Positions 7,195 through 19,646 of a DNA stretch of 43,873 bases are shown here, in pieces. The number at the start of each line of letters is the position of its first letter. Positions within the stretch are counted from its first letter, which is position 1. The notes under the pieces are model-generated. The model was not told where the DNA came from and did not search any database. It was given only the letters and a program-made list of their open reading frames with translations. Where the stretch lies: contig NZ_JACWCT010000143.1 of NCBI RefSeq assembly GCF_016613415.1, positions 1 to 43,873 on the forward strand, read 5' to 3'. The position numbers and the translations under genes are program-made. The stretch comes from Methylobacterium ajmalii (lineage in GTDB: Bacteria > Pseudomonadota > Alphaproteobacteria > Rhizobiales > Beijerinckiaceae).

Positions 7195-7688
7195 TCGCCG
7201 GCCTCACGGCCGGAGGCGGCCTCCCAGACGCCGGACCTGCCGCCGCTCTTGTGCAGGAGGCGCACGCCCTCGACCCGCATGCCCCGGTCGGCGGCCTTCA
7301 CCATGTCGTAGACCGTGAGGCAGGCGACCGACACGGCGGTCAGCGCCTCCATCTCGACCCCGGTCGGCCCCTGCACCCGCACCTCCGCGGTGATGCGGAT
7401 GCCCGGCAGGCTCTCGTCGGGCTCGCACTCGACCCGGACCTTCGTCAGCAGCAACGGGTGGCAGAGCGGGATCAGCTCGTGGGTGCGCTTGGCCGCCATG
7501 ATGCCGGCGAGCCGGGCGGTGCCGAGCACGTCGCCCTTCTTGGCATCGCCCTCGCGGATCAGCCGCAGGGTCTCGGGGTTCATCACCACCAGGCCCTCGG
7601 CACGGGCGGCGCGGTCGGTCGCCGGCTTGTCGGTGACATCGACCATGTTGGCGGCGCCGGCGGCGTCGAGATGGGTCAGGGTCGGCAT
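7191..7688 (-). CDS. moaC: Cyclic pyranopterin monophosphate synthase MoaC
   Basis: 165 residues starting MPTLTHLDAAGAANMVDVTD. MoaC converts the MoaA product 3',8-cyclo-GTP to cyclic pyranopterin monophosphate in the first stage of molybdenum cofactor synthesis. Family motifs are intact: AGIMAAKRTHELIPLCHPL, GPTGVEMEALTAVSVACLTV and the C-terminal MVKAADRGMRVEGVRLLHKSGG with its catalytic Asp and Lys. The ATG at 7688 is chosen over upstream possibilities because the family begins with this L-T-H-x-D pattern. It overlaps moeA by 4 bases to form a two-gene unit. DUF779 lies 76 bases upstream on the same strand, but the functions are unrelated. Confidence 0.96.
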   Translation of the reverse strand: MPTLTHLDAAGAANMVDVTDKPATDRAARAEGLVVMNPETLRLIREGDAKKGDVLGTARLAGIMAAKRTHELIPLCHPLLLTKVRVECEPDESLPGIRITAEVRVQGPTGVEMEALTAVSVACLTVYDMVKAADRGMRVEGVRLLHKSGGRSGVWEAASGREAGE

Positions 7689-7764
7689 GGCCTGGCTCCG
7701 CGAGAACGTGTCCGCGCTTAGCACGGCCGAAGCCGGCCCCGCCACTTGCGCGGCGGCCCGGCCG

Positions 7765-8142
7765 TCAGCCGTTCAGGGCCGCGCTCTCGGCATCGTCGAA
7801 CAGGCGCGAGCGCAGGAGGAAGCGCCGGCCGGTGCCGTTCTCGAGCGAGAACATGCCGCCGCGGCCCGGCACCACGTCGATGATGAGCTGGGTGTGCTTC
7901 CAGTAGGCGAACTGGGGAGCGCTGATGAAGAACTCGGCGCCGCCGATCTCGCCGAGATGCACGTCGCTGTCGCCGGTGAGGAAATCGCCGACGGCGTAGC
8001 ACATCGGCGCCGAGCCGTCGCAGCAGCCGCCGGACTGGTGAAACAGGATCGGCCCGTGCTCCCGGCGCAGGGTCTCGATCAGGTCGAGGGCCGCCGGGGT
8101 GGCGACGACGCGGAGCGGCAGGTCGGTCACGGGGTCGGTCAT
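7765..8142 (-). CDS. DUF779 protein, aldehyde dehydrogenase partner
   Basis: 125 residues of the DUF779 family, whose members are commonly encoded beside acetaldehyde/long-chain aldehyde dehydrogenases. Their biochemical role is not established. Visible features are the conserved FHQSGGCCDGSAPMCY with three cysteines, which could bind a metal or take part in redox or maturation chemistry, and the FFISAPQFAYWKHTQL block. ATG at 8142 has a strong Shine-Dalgarno (GGAGG, 8 bases upstream). It lies 123 bases downstream of the dehydrogenase on the same strand, so both are expected to be transcribed from the sigma-54 promoter at 9837-9852. Confidence 0.9.
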   Translation of the reverse strand: MTDPVTDLPLRVVATPAALDLIETLRREHGPILFHQSGGCCDGSAPMCYAVGDFLTGDSDVHLGEIGGAEFFISAPQFAYWKHTQLIIDVVPGRGGMFSLENGTGRRFLLRSRLFDDAESAALNG

Positions 8143-8265
8143 GGAACGCATCCTCCTCGAGCAGGGCCGGCACGACCCCATACCGCCTTCGTCCCGGGCG
8201 GATTGGTGGACCGGGGGCGGCGCCCGGCCGGGTGCCGCCCCCGCTCTATGGCCGAAGAGGGCCGA

Positions 8266-9789
<1,524 letters not shown>

Positions 9790-9836
9790 CTGTTCCTCCC
9801 AGTCACCCCGGCGACGAGGTGCAGCGGACACTCTTG

Positions 9837-9852
9837 GGCAGACCTCGTGCCA
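9837..9852 (-). promoter_or_regulatory. Sigma-54 (-24/-12) promoter of the aldehyde dehydrogenase
   Basis: On the minus strand TGGCACG-AGGT-CTGCC matches the TGGCACG-N4-TTGCW consensus: the -24 block is perfect and the essential GC of the -12 is present. It lies 47 bases before the start codon, and the divergent gene encodes a sigma-54 activator. Confidence 0.8.
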
Positions 9853-9987
9853 GCCGGCGGCGGGCGGCTCGAGCGGCACCGTCGCGCTCCGGCAAACCCT
9901 TGAAAAAAATAAGTTTTCATCGCCGGCCGGCATAGCCTTCGACCAAAATCCACCCCCGCCTCACCCCCGCCGGCCTGGACCGGGCAC

Positions 9988-10021
9988 GCGACACCTGCGA
10001 CACCTGTCGCAAACAGCGACA
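9988..10021. promoter_or_regulatory. Upstream activator site: repeated GCGACA half-sites
   Basis: Three GCGACA copies (9988, 9997, 10016) and one TGTCGC (10005-10010) are packed into 34 bases. They form TGTCGC-AAACA-GCGACA and GCGACA-CC-TGTCGC inverted pairs. The cluster is about 140 bases upstream of the sigma-54 promoter, where an enhancer-binding protein would bind, and about 40 bases before the activator's own ATG, so autoregulation is also possible. Confidence 0.65.
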
Positions 10022-10059
10022 CCCCGCGCAGGACGGGGGGAACCGGGAGGAGGCCGGGC

Positions 10060-11955
10060 ATGCAGAGCCGCGTGAGCACCCCCCGCACCCTGCTGGCCGC
10101 CCGCCGCCAGGCCTTCGGGCCCGGGGTGGCGGAGCCGCCGCCGCCGATCCTGCGCTCCTGGGAGCGCTGCGCCGCCCTCGGCCTCGATTTCGGGACCCGG
10201 CCCCGGATCGAGCCACTCAGCTCCGTCGAGATGCGCGCCGCCTTCGACCGCAACGAGGCCCTGCGCCGGCGCTGCCGGCCGGAGATCGAGGCCCTGCACG
10301 CGGATGCGCGGGCGACCGGCGGGCTGGTGATCCTGACCGATGCCGGGGGTCTCATCCTCGACACGCTGGGCAACGACAGTTTCGCCGGTCGCGCCGCCCA
10401 GGTGGCGCTCCGCCCCGGCGTGCCGTGGAGCGAGAGCCTGACCGGCACCAACGCCATCGGCACCGCGCTCATCGAGCGCCGCGCCGTCGAGGTGCGGGGG
10501 GCCGAGCATTACTTCGAGCCGCACCGCATCCTGAGCTGCGCCGCGATGCCGATCCTCGGCCCGGACGGGGCGGTGCTCGGCATCCTCGACCTCACCGGCC
10601 CGGCGGGCATCCACCAGGGCCATGCGCTCGGCCTCGTCGGCCTCGCGGTCGACGCGATCGAGCACCGCGTGCTCGACGCGGTGCCGGCGGGGTGCGAGGT
10701 GCTGCGCCTGCACCGCGACCCGGCGCTGCTCGGCACTCCGCGCGAGGGGGTGCTGGTCTTCGAGGGCCGCCGGATCATCGGCGCCAACCGGCACGGGCTC
10801 GCGCTGCTCGGCCTCGGCTGGGACGCCATCGGCGCCGAGGCGGTCGGCCGCCACGGCGCCGACCTCGCACCCGGCCCGCTGGCGCTGCGCGACGCGCAGG
10901 GCGATCCGCTCTACGGCCGCCTCCAGGGCCCGCCCGCCCCGCCCCGGCGCCGGCCGGCGCCCGAATCGGCGCGCCCAGGCTTTCTGGCGCCGGGCCTTTC
11001 GGCACCCGGCCCCGAGGCGCCGATCCTCGACCCCGCCACGCAAAAGCTCCTCGCCCGCGCCGTGCGGCTGATCGAGGCCGGCATCCCGGTGGTGGTCGAG
11101 GGCGAGACCGGGACCGGCAAGGAGGTGTTCGCCCGCGCCGCCCACGCGGCCTGCGCGCGGTCGCAGAAGCCCTTCGTCGCTGTGAACTGCGCGGCGCTCC
11201 CCGAGACGCTGATCGAGGCCGAATTGTTCGGCTACGAGCCCGGCGCCTTCACGGGCGCGGCGCGCCACGGCGCCAAGGGCCTCCTGCGCCAGGCCGAGGG
11301 CGGCCTGCTCTTCCTCGACGAGATCGGCGACATGCCGTTGTCGCTCCAATCGCGCCTGCTGCGGGCGCTGCAGGAGCGCGAGGTGCTGCCCGTCGGCGGC
11401 ACGCGACCGGTGCCGGTCGATTTCGCGCTGATCTGCGCCACCCACCGCGACCTGTCCCGCATGGTCGAGGAGGGTGCCTTCCGGGCCGACCTCTACTACC
11501 GCATCGCCCCCTACCGGGTGCGCCTCGCCCCGTTGCGCGACCGGCCCGACCGCCCCGCCCTGGTGCGCGAGCTCTGGGCCCGCACCGACGGCCCGGCCCG
11601 CGCCGTGAGCCTGTCGCCGTCCTGCGAGGCGGCGCTGGCCGGGGCCCCCTGGCCCGGCAACCTGCGCCAGCTCGCGGCCTGCCTGAAGGCGCTGGCGGCC
11701 TTGGCCGAGCCGGGCGAGGTGCTGGACCTCGACGCCCTGCCCGAGGGCGTGGCCGCCGGCGCCGTCGCGCCCGCGCCTCCCCCGATGCGCCGGCCGGAGC
11801 CCGAGGCCGGCCGTCTCGATACCATCGCGCAGGACGCGATGCGGGCGGCGCTGGCGGCCCATGGCGGCAATGTCAGCCGGGCGGCGCGCAGCCTCGGGAT
11901 CAGCCGCAGCACGCTCTATCGGCGGTGCCTGACGGAGCAGGCCGCCCGGGCCTGA
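10060..11955 (+). CDS. Sigma-54-dependent transcriptional activator, AcoR-like
   Basis: 631 residues. The N-terminal part (about 60-210) is the GAF-type sensory region of AcoR relatives, with LTGTNAIGTAL and the AAMPILGPDGAVLGILDLTG block. A Pro-rich linker lies at about 290-320. The AAA+ domain has Walker A GETGTGKE (348-355), the sigma-54 contact loop GAFTGA (395-400), Walker B LLFLDEIGD (416-424) and an arginine-finger region. The C-terminal Fis-type helix-turn-helix is at about 600-622 (NVSRAARSLGISRSTLYRR). Such proteins bind upstream sites and hydrolyse ATP to open sigma-54 promoters. Divergent placement and the promoter and half-sites between the genes make exaC-DUF779 the obvious target. 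Start ATG 10060 has GGGAGGAGG upstream. The inducer is unknown, probably an alcohol, ketone or aldehyde. Confidence 0.94.
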   Translation: MQSRVSTPRTLLAARRQAFGPGVAEPPPPILRSWERCAALGLDFGTRPRIEPLSSVEMRAAFDRNEALRRRCRPEIEALHADARATGGLVILTDAGGLILDTLGNDSFAGRAAQVALRPGVPWSESLTGTNAIGTALIERRAVEVRGAEHYFEPHRILSCAAMPILGPDGAVLGILDLTGPAGIHQGHALGLVGLAVDAIEHRVLDAVPAGCEVLRLHRDPALLGTPREGVLVFEGRRIIGANRHGLALLGLGWDAIGAEAVGRHGADLAPGPLALRDAQGDPLYGRLQGPPAPPRRRPAPESARPGFLAPGLSAPGPEAPILDPATQKLLARAVRLIEAGIPVVVEGETGTGKEVFARAAHAACARSQKPFVAVNCAALPETLIEAELFGYEPGAFTGAARHGAKGLLRQAEGGLLFLDEIGDMPLSLQSRLLRALQEREVLPVGGTRPVPVDFALICATHRDLSRMVEEGAFRADLYYRIAPYRVRLAPLRDRPDRPALVRELWARTDGPARAVSLSPSCEAALAGAPWPGNLRQLAACLKALAALAEPGEVLDLDALPEGVAAGAVAPAPPPMRRPEPEAGRLDTIAQDAMRAALAAHGGNVSRAARSLGISRSTLYRRCLTEQAARA

Positions 11956-12406
11956 GAGCCCTGGCAGAACCCGTTTCAGCGCCCGCCAAGCGATTGAGAC
12001 CGCATGGGAGATGGCGGTTGAGACAGGCGCTCGAAGGCCGAATTCCGGATCGCCGAAACCACACGCAGTTCTGGGGGAAGGCGCCTTGGCTCTGCGTGGC
12101 GAAGCGAGCCGGCTCCGCCAGCTCCGGAAACCGCATCGTACCGGACAACGGGGCCCGAACCGGGCCGTCCGAGCCCCCCCCGCTCGACCGTCGGCACCGC
12201 TGCGGGCAGGCCGGCTCCGGCTGTCGAGCGCACCGTCGCCGACGAAAAGCCCGCAACAGGAGCCGGCCCAGGCAGAGGGCGGGACGGTCGCCGTCACGGC
12301 CGGTGCCCGGGACGGCAGGTGCGCGGCAGGACCGGGCGCCGCGAAACCGGCCGTCCGGTCGATCGGTCTCGCTGCGCAAGGCCGGCCGGCCGCTGCGCCC
12401 GCGCCG
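11956..12406. other. Intergenic region, convergent genes
   Basis: It lies between the stop of the sigma-54 activator and that of the hybrid kinase. I see no gene with convincing composition. A direct repeat of TTGAGAC occurs near 11995-12025 within an imperfect GCGATTGAGACCGC/GCGGTTGAGAC pair. Nothing else stands out. Confidence 0.35.
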
Positions 12407-15436
<3,030 letters not shown>

Positions 15437-15547
15437 GACGGGGAGGTTTTCCGTTCGAGGGCGCGGCCGGGGCGGAAGCCGGGTCCTGCGGCTTGTGGCA
15501 CGGTTTGCCGTGCGGGCCCTCCCGAAAAGCGCCCCGCCCCGAAACCA

Positions 15548-15567
15548 CCCCGCCCCGAAGGGCGGGG
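15548..15567 (-). terminator. Stem-loop after the MFS transporter
   Basis: CCCCGCCC-CGAA-GGGCGGGG forms a perfect 8-bp stem with a stable tetraloop starting 8 bases past the MFS stop. On the minus strand it is followed by T-richer sequence (GGTTTC, later CTTTTC), compatible with termination before the hybrid kinase gene. Confidence 0.65.
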
Positions 15568-15575
15568 CGGGACGA

Positions 15576-16880
15576 TCATGCGGTGTCGTCGAGGTCGCGC
15601 CCGCGGGTCTCGGGCAGCAACCAGGCCGCCACCGTGCCGATGAGGCTGAAGGCGGCGAGGTAGTAGGCCGGCGCCATCCGGTCCCCCGTCGCGGCGATCA
15701 GCCAGTTGATCACGTAGTTGGTGCTGCCGCCGAACACCGAGACGGCGAGCGCGTACACGATGGCGAGGCCGGAGCTGCGCACCGAGCGCGGCAGCGATTC
15801 CGGGATGCCGACGATGATCGCCGCCGCGTTGATCGAGGACAGGGCCGAGAGCAGGAAGGTCACCGCGTAGACCGCGAACGGCCCCGGCGCCCGCAGGAGC
15901 CAGGCGAAGGCCGGCACCGCGAGCAGCAGGATCAGCATCCGGGGCCAGATCATCACCGGGCGCCGTCCGACCCGGTCGGCGAGGTACCCGCCGAGGAGCG
16001 GAAACGCCACCGAGGCGAGGCCGAGCGCGATCGGCACCGCCGTCGCGGCGGTTTCCGAGAGGCCGAGCGTCGCCCCGGCATAGACCGGCATGTTGGTGCC
16101 GACGGCGTTCGAGACCGTCGAGGCGGCGACGACCAGGAAGGTCAGGGCGAGCAGGCGGCCGTGGTCGCGCAGGAGCCGGCGGATCACCGCGCCCGTCGAG
16201 GCGGCGGCCCGCGGATCGGCCTCGGCGCCGCCGGTCTCCGGCAGGTGGCTGCGGATGATCAGGCCGACCGGCACGACGGCGAGGCCGACGAGGAACATCA
16301 CCCGCCAGCCCCACTGCGCCATGGCGGCGTCGCCGACCGTCAGCGCCAGCCCGGTGGCGAGCAGCCCGGCGAACAAGGCCGCGCAGCCCTGGCTGGCGAT
16401 CTGCCAGCTCGTGACGAAGCCGCGGTGCCGGGGCGGCGCGGCCTCGAGCAGGTAGGCGGTGGAGGGACCGACCTCGCCGCCGAGCGCCAGCCCCTGGATC
16501 AGCCGGCCGGCGATGACGATGGCCTGCGCCCAGCCGCCGATCTGCGCGTAGCCGGGGCAGGCCGCGAGCATCAGCATGCCGAGCGCCATCAGGGCGATGG
16601 TGACCAGCATCGCGGGCTTGCGCCCGGCCCTGTCGGCGAGCGCCCCGATCATCGCCCCGCCGATCGGCCGCATGACGTAGCCGACGCCGAACAGCGCGAG
16701 CGAGGCGAGCAGGCTGTGGCTCGCGTCGGAGGCCGGGAAGAACGCCTCGCCGATCGCCTTGGCGAAGAAGGCGTAGACGGTGAAGTCGTAGAATTCGAGG
16801 GCGTTGCCGAGCACGACGGCGCCGACCGCCTTGCGGTCGAGGCGCGGGGCCGGCGGATGGGCGGGAGCGATCGCGTCCAT
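15576..16880 (-). CDS. MFS transporter, metabolite:H+ symporter (MHS) type
   Basis: 434 residues with about twelve hydrophobic segments. The start NALEFYDFTVYAFFAKAIGE is characteristic of the MHS subfamily, whose members import citrate, ketoglutarate, shikimate, proline and similar solutes with protons. Both copies of the major-facilitator loop motif are visible: GALADRAGRKPAMLV between helices 2 and 3, and GGYLADRVGRRPVMI between 8 and 9. The C-terminus ends in ETRGRDLDDTA. ATG at 16880 gives the usual short N-tail. An Rmf-like gene ends only 8 bases upstream and is surely co-transcribed, while a stem-loop follows the stop. The substrate cannot be told from the sequence. Confidence 0.9.
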   Translation of the reverse strand: MDAIAPAHPPAPRLDRKAVGAVVLGNALEFYDFTVYAFFAKAIGEAFFPASDASHSLLASLALFGVGYVMRPIGGAMIGALADRAGRKPAMLVTIALMALGMLMLAACPGYAQIGGWAQAIVIAGRLIQGLALGGEVGPSTAYLLEAAPPRHRGFVTSWQIASQGCAALFAGLLATGLALTVGDAAMAQWGWRVMFLVGLAVVPVGLIIRSHLPETGGAEADPRAAASTGAVIRRLLRDHGRLLALTFLVVAASTVSNAVGTNMPVYAGATLGLSETAATAVPIALGLASVAFPLLGGYLADRVGRRPVMIWPRMLILLLAVPAFAWLLRAPGPFAVYAVTFLLSALSSINAAAIIVGIPESLPRSVRSSGLAIVYALAVSVFGGSTNYVINWLIAATGDRMAPAYYLAAFSLIGTVAAWLLPETRGRDLDDTA

Positions 16881-16888
16881 GCCGGGGC

Positions 16889-17083
16889 TCAGCGGCCGGG
16901 CTCGCGCTTGATCCCGCCCGTCACCGGCGCGGCGCCCGCCGCCACGGCGGCGTCGTAGCCGGACAGCCACAGGGTGCGGGCCTGCGTCCCCTCGGCGTAC
17001 GGGCAGGCCTCGCGGGCGAGCCCCTTGCCGGGGGCGGCTTCGCCGAGGGCGCGGGCGTCGAGGTCGTCGGGCGGGGTCTGCAT
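16889..17083 (-). CDS. Rmf-like small protein (ribosome modulation factor / CrpP family)
   Basis: 64 residues starting at ATG 17083. The central part REACPYAEGTQARTLWLSGY followed by DAAVA matches the pattern of ribosome modulation factor (E. coli Rmf has a CPY...Q.R..WL.GWR.A core). The Cys-Pro-Tyr and the Trp-Leu-x-Gly-Tyr/Trp residues are kept. Rmf dimerises and inactivates 70S ribosomes in stationary phase; distant relatives in this fold, such as CrpP, have been proposed to have other roles. The gene ends 8 bases before an MHS-type MFS transporter, an unexpected operon partner. A longer upstream reading frame to 17233 exists, but its Arg-rich composition looks non-coding. Ribosome binding is inferred from the family, not shown. 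Confidence 0.75.
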   Translation of the reverse strand: MQTPPDDLDARALGEAAPGKGLAREACPYAEGTQARTLWLSGYDAAVAAGAAPVTGGIKREPGR

Positions 17084-17371
17084 CGGGGGTCTCCGGTCGT
17101 GTCCGTGCAGGCGATCTAGGGCGCCCGGACGAAAGCCGAACCGCCGCGAGCGGTCCCACGCACGACCGGGCCCGGATAATCCTCGTCGCCGGCTGCCGCG
17201 AAGGCGCTTCGGTCTTCTCTCGACTCGCCTCAATTAAGAATATCTCTTCAGTTGATCGGCGAGATGATTTCTGCAAAATCTCGGCAAGGTCGATCTATCG
17301 AAGCATTCGGCACATCTTCACAAGACGAGAGGGAGCGTACCGGCACGCCCGGGCGCCCCCAGGGGACGACC

Positions 17372-18373
17372 ATGCGCAAGACGATCATGTTCCGCTCGAG
17401 CCTCGCCGGTGCTGCGCTCGCGGCCCTGCTGCTGCCCGCCGGCCCCACCCCGGCGGCAGCCGGCGCGGCGGCCGGCGCGAAAGCCGGCACGACGGCGGCG
17501 TCACCGGTCCGGGACGCCGAGGCGAGCCCGCTGGTCTCGACCGAGTGGCTGGAGAAGAACCTCGATTCGGGTAAGCTGCGCGTCGTCGAGGTCAGCGTCG
17601 ATCCGGGCGTCTACGAGCGCGGCCACATCCCGGGCGCCCACAACGTCGCCTGGCACACCGATCTCGTCGAGACGGTGAGCCGCGACATCGCCGGGCCGGA
17701 CAAGTTCGCCGCCCTCGCCCGACGCCTCGGGATCGACCGCGACACCACCGTGGTGCTCTACGGCGACAACAACAATTGGTTCGCCGCCTGGGGCGCCTGG
17801 GTGTTCGCGCAGTACGGCCTCGTCGACACCGTCAAGCTGCTCGACGGCGGGCGCAAGAAGTGGGAGGCGGAGAAGCGACCGCTCGACACCCGCACGCCGG
17901 AGGTCGCGGCCTCCGCGTTCGCCGTCACCCCGGCCTCGACGGCGCTCCGAGCCCGCTTCACCGACGTGCTGGCGGTGGCGCGCAAGGAGCGCAACGAAAA
18001 GATCCTCGACATCCGCTCGCCCGACGAGTTCTCCGGCAAGATCATCGCGCCGGCCGGGGTGCCGGAACTGGCGGTGCGCGCCGGCCACATCCCGGGCTCG
18101 GTCAACGTGCCCTGGGGCAAGGCGGTGAACCCGGACGGGACCCTGAAGCCCGTCGAGGAGTTGCGTAAGCTCTACGCCGAGGCCGGGATCGACGGCTCGA
18201 AGCCGGTCATCACCTCCTGCCGGATCGGCGAGCGGTCGAGCCATTCCTGGTTCGTGCTGAGCCGGGTGCTCGGCTATCCGGCCCGCAACTACGACGGCTC
18301 GTGGACCGAGTACGGCAACGCCGTCGGCGTGCCGGTCGTCAACCTCGCCGGCACGGTCTGGGGCGGCAAATGA
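17372..18373 (+). CDS. Secreted two-domain sulfurtransferase (rhodanese)
   Basis: 333 residues with an N-terminal signal peptide (SSLAGAALAALLLPAG, to about residue 30), so it acts in the periplasm. Domain 1 (about 53-170) has GHIPGAHNVAWHTDL but no Cys in its active loop (GDNNNWFAAWG), the usual inactive copy. Domain 2 (about 190-320) carries GHIPGSVNVPWGKAVN and the active loop CRIGERSSHSWFVL with catalytic Cys283, which takes up a persulfide from thiosulfate or a similar donor. ATG 17372 follows AGGGGA. It overlaps the YeeE gene by 4 bases. The pairing suggests that the enzyme handles sulfane sulfur or thiosulfate before or alongside uptake. The AT-rich stretch at 17230-17320 upstream probably holds the promoter. 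Confidence 0.92.
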   Translation: MRKTIMFRSSLAGAALAALLLPAGPTPAAAGAAAGAKAGTTAASPVRDAEASPLVSTEWLEKNLDSGKLRVVEVSVDPGVYERGHIPGAHNVAWHTDLVETVSRDIAGPDKFAALARRLGIDRDTTVVLYGDNNNWFAAWGAWVFAQYGLVDTVKLLDGGRKKWEAEKRPLDTRTPEVAASAFAVTPASTALRARFTDVLAVARKERNEKILDIRSPDEFSGKIIAPAGVPELAVRAGHIPGSVNVPWGKAVNPDGTLKPVEELRKLYAEAGIDGSKPVITSCRIGERSSHSWFVLSRVLGYPARNYDGSWTEYGNAVGVPVVNLAGTVWGGK

Positions 18374-19572
18374 CGGCGAGCGCGGCGGTCGCCGCGGCCG
18401 TCCCCGCCGGCGCAGGATTCCGCGTCGGCGTCTCCTTGAGCCTCGCCGGCCTGCTCGTGGGGAGCGCCTGGCACCTCTCGGGCGAGGCGGGCGGCGGGCG
18501 GCTGGCCCTGTCGCTGGTCTTCGGGGCGCTGTTCGGGTTCGTGCTCCAGCGCTCGCGTTTCTGCTTCCTCTGCGTCTGGCGGGATCTCCTCGACCGGGGC
18601 GACCCGCGCGGGGTGCTGGGCATCCTCGCCGCGCTGGCCTTGGGCATGGCGGGCTACGCCGTGGTGTTCGGGGCCTGGCTGCCGGACCCGTCGGGGACGC
18701 GGCTGCCGCCCGGCGCGCATATCGGGCCGGTCGGGCCGGTGCTGGCGCTCGCCGGCCTCGCCTTCGGGGCCGGCATGGCGGTGTCGGGCTCGTGCCTGAG
18801 CGCGCATCTCTACCGCCTCGGCGAGGGCTCGGCGACGGCGCCGTTCGCGCTCCTGGGCTCCGCCCTCGGCTTCGTCCTCGGCTTCCTGACCTGGAACCCG
18901 CTCTACCTCGCGGGCATCGCCGAGGCGCCGGTGACCTGGCTGCCGCGCCACCTCGGCTATGCCGGCAGCCTCATCGCCGGGCTCGCGGTGCTGGGGGGCG
19001 CCGCCCTGTGGCTGCTGCGGCGGCCGCTCCCCGCCGCCCCACCGCCGGCCGTCGCCGATCCGTGGCGGGCGGTGTTCGTGGCGCGCTGGCCGACCTGGCT
19101 CGGGGGGCTCGCCGTCGGGGCGATCGGGACGCTGTCCTACCTGCGGCTCGGCCCCCTCGGGGTCACGGCGGAGATCGGCGGGCGCAGCCGGCAGGGAGCT
19201 GCCGCCCTCGGGCTGCTGCCGGAGCGGCTGGAGGGACTCGACGCCTTCCGCGGCTGCGCCACGGCGCTCGGCGACGCGCTCCTCACCCCGAACGGACTGT
19301 TCGTCGGCGGGCTCGTGGTCGCCTCCTTCGCGGCGGCGCTCGCCGCCGGCCAGTTCCGGCCGGCCCGGCCCGGGCGGGGCCACGTCCTGCGCGGCCTCCT
19401 GGGCGGGGTGCTGCTCGGCTGGGGAGCGATGACCGGGCTCGGCTGCAGCATCGGCACGCTCGTCTCCGGCATCATGGCGGGCGCCCTGTCGGGCTGGGTG
19501 TTCGGGATCGCGATGCTCGCCGGCATCACTGGAACGCTCGGCCTCAGCCGCCGGCTCGGCTGGCTCGCCTGA
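18370..19572 (+). CDS. YeeE/YedE-family sulfur transporter (TsuA-like)
   Basis: 400 residues with many hydrophobic helices in two related halves, the layout of YeeE/YedE proteins. In the structurally known member (YeeE/TsuA) thiosulfate is passed along conserved cysteines in the membrane. Matching cysteines are visible here: SRFCFLCVWRDLLD near residue 60, VSGSCLSAHLYRLGEGS near 140 and GLGCSIGTLVSGIMAG near 360. The ATG at 18370 overlaps the sulfurtransferase stop (ATGA), so the two products are made together. With a periplasmic rhodanese upstream and a PLP lyase of sulfur amino acids 74 bases downstream, it most likely imports thiosulfate or a related sulfur species for assimilation. No TusA/YeeD-like partner is present. 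Confidence 0.9.
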   Translation: MTASAAVAAAVPAGAGFRVGVSLSLAGLLVGSAWHLSGEAGGGRLALSLVFGALFGFVLQRSRFCFLCVWRDLLDRGDPRGVLGILAALALGMAGYAVVFGAWLPDPSGTRLPPGAHIGPVGPVLALAGLAFGAGMAVSGSCLSAHLYRLGEGSATAPFALLGSALGFVLGFLTWNPLYLAGIAEAPVTWLPRHLGYAGSLIAGLAVLGGAALWLLRRPLPAAPPPAVADPWRAVFVARWPTWLGGLAVGAIGTLSYLRLGPLGVTAEIGGRSRQGAAALGLLPERLEGLDAFRGCATALGDALLTPNGLFVGGLVVASFAAALAAGQFRPARPGRGHVLRGLLGGVLLGWGAMTGLGCSIGTLVSGIMAGALSGWVFGIAMLAGITGTLGLSRRLGWLA

Positions 19573-19646
19573 CCGGCCCGGCGTGGCGGGCGGTGCGGGA
19601 CGGCCCTATACGGCGAAACGATCCCCGCCCGAGACGGAGCCGCCCC

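Noticed and set aside
17230..17260. AT-rich imperfect palindrome (AAGA-N5-TCTT) before the sulfurtransferase, considered as a BigR/SqrR-type sulfide operator
   Set aside because: Only four bases per arm match, and no ArsR-type regulator gene is nearby.
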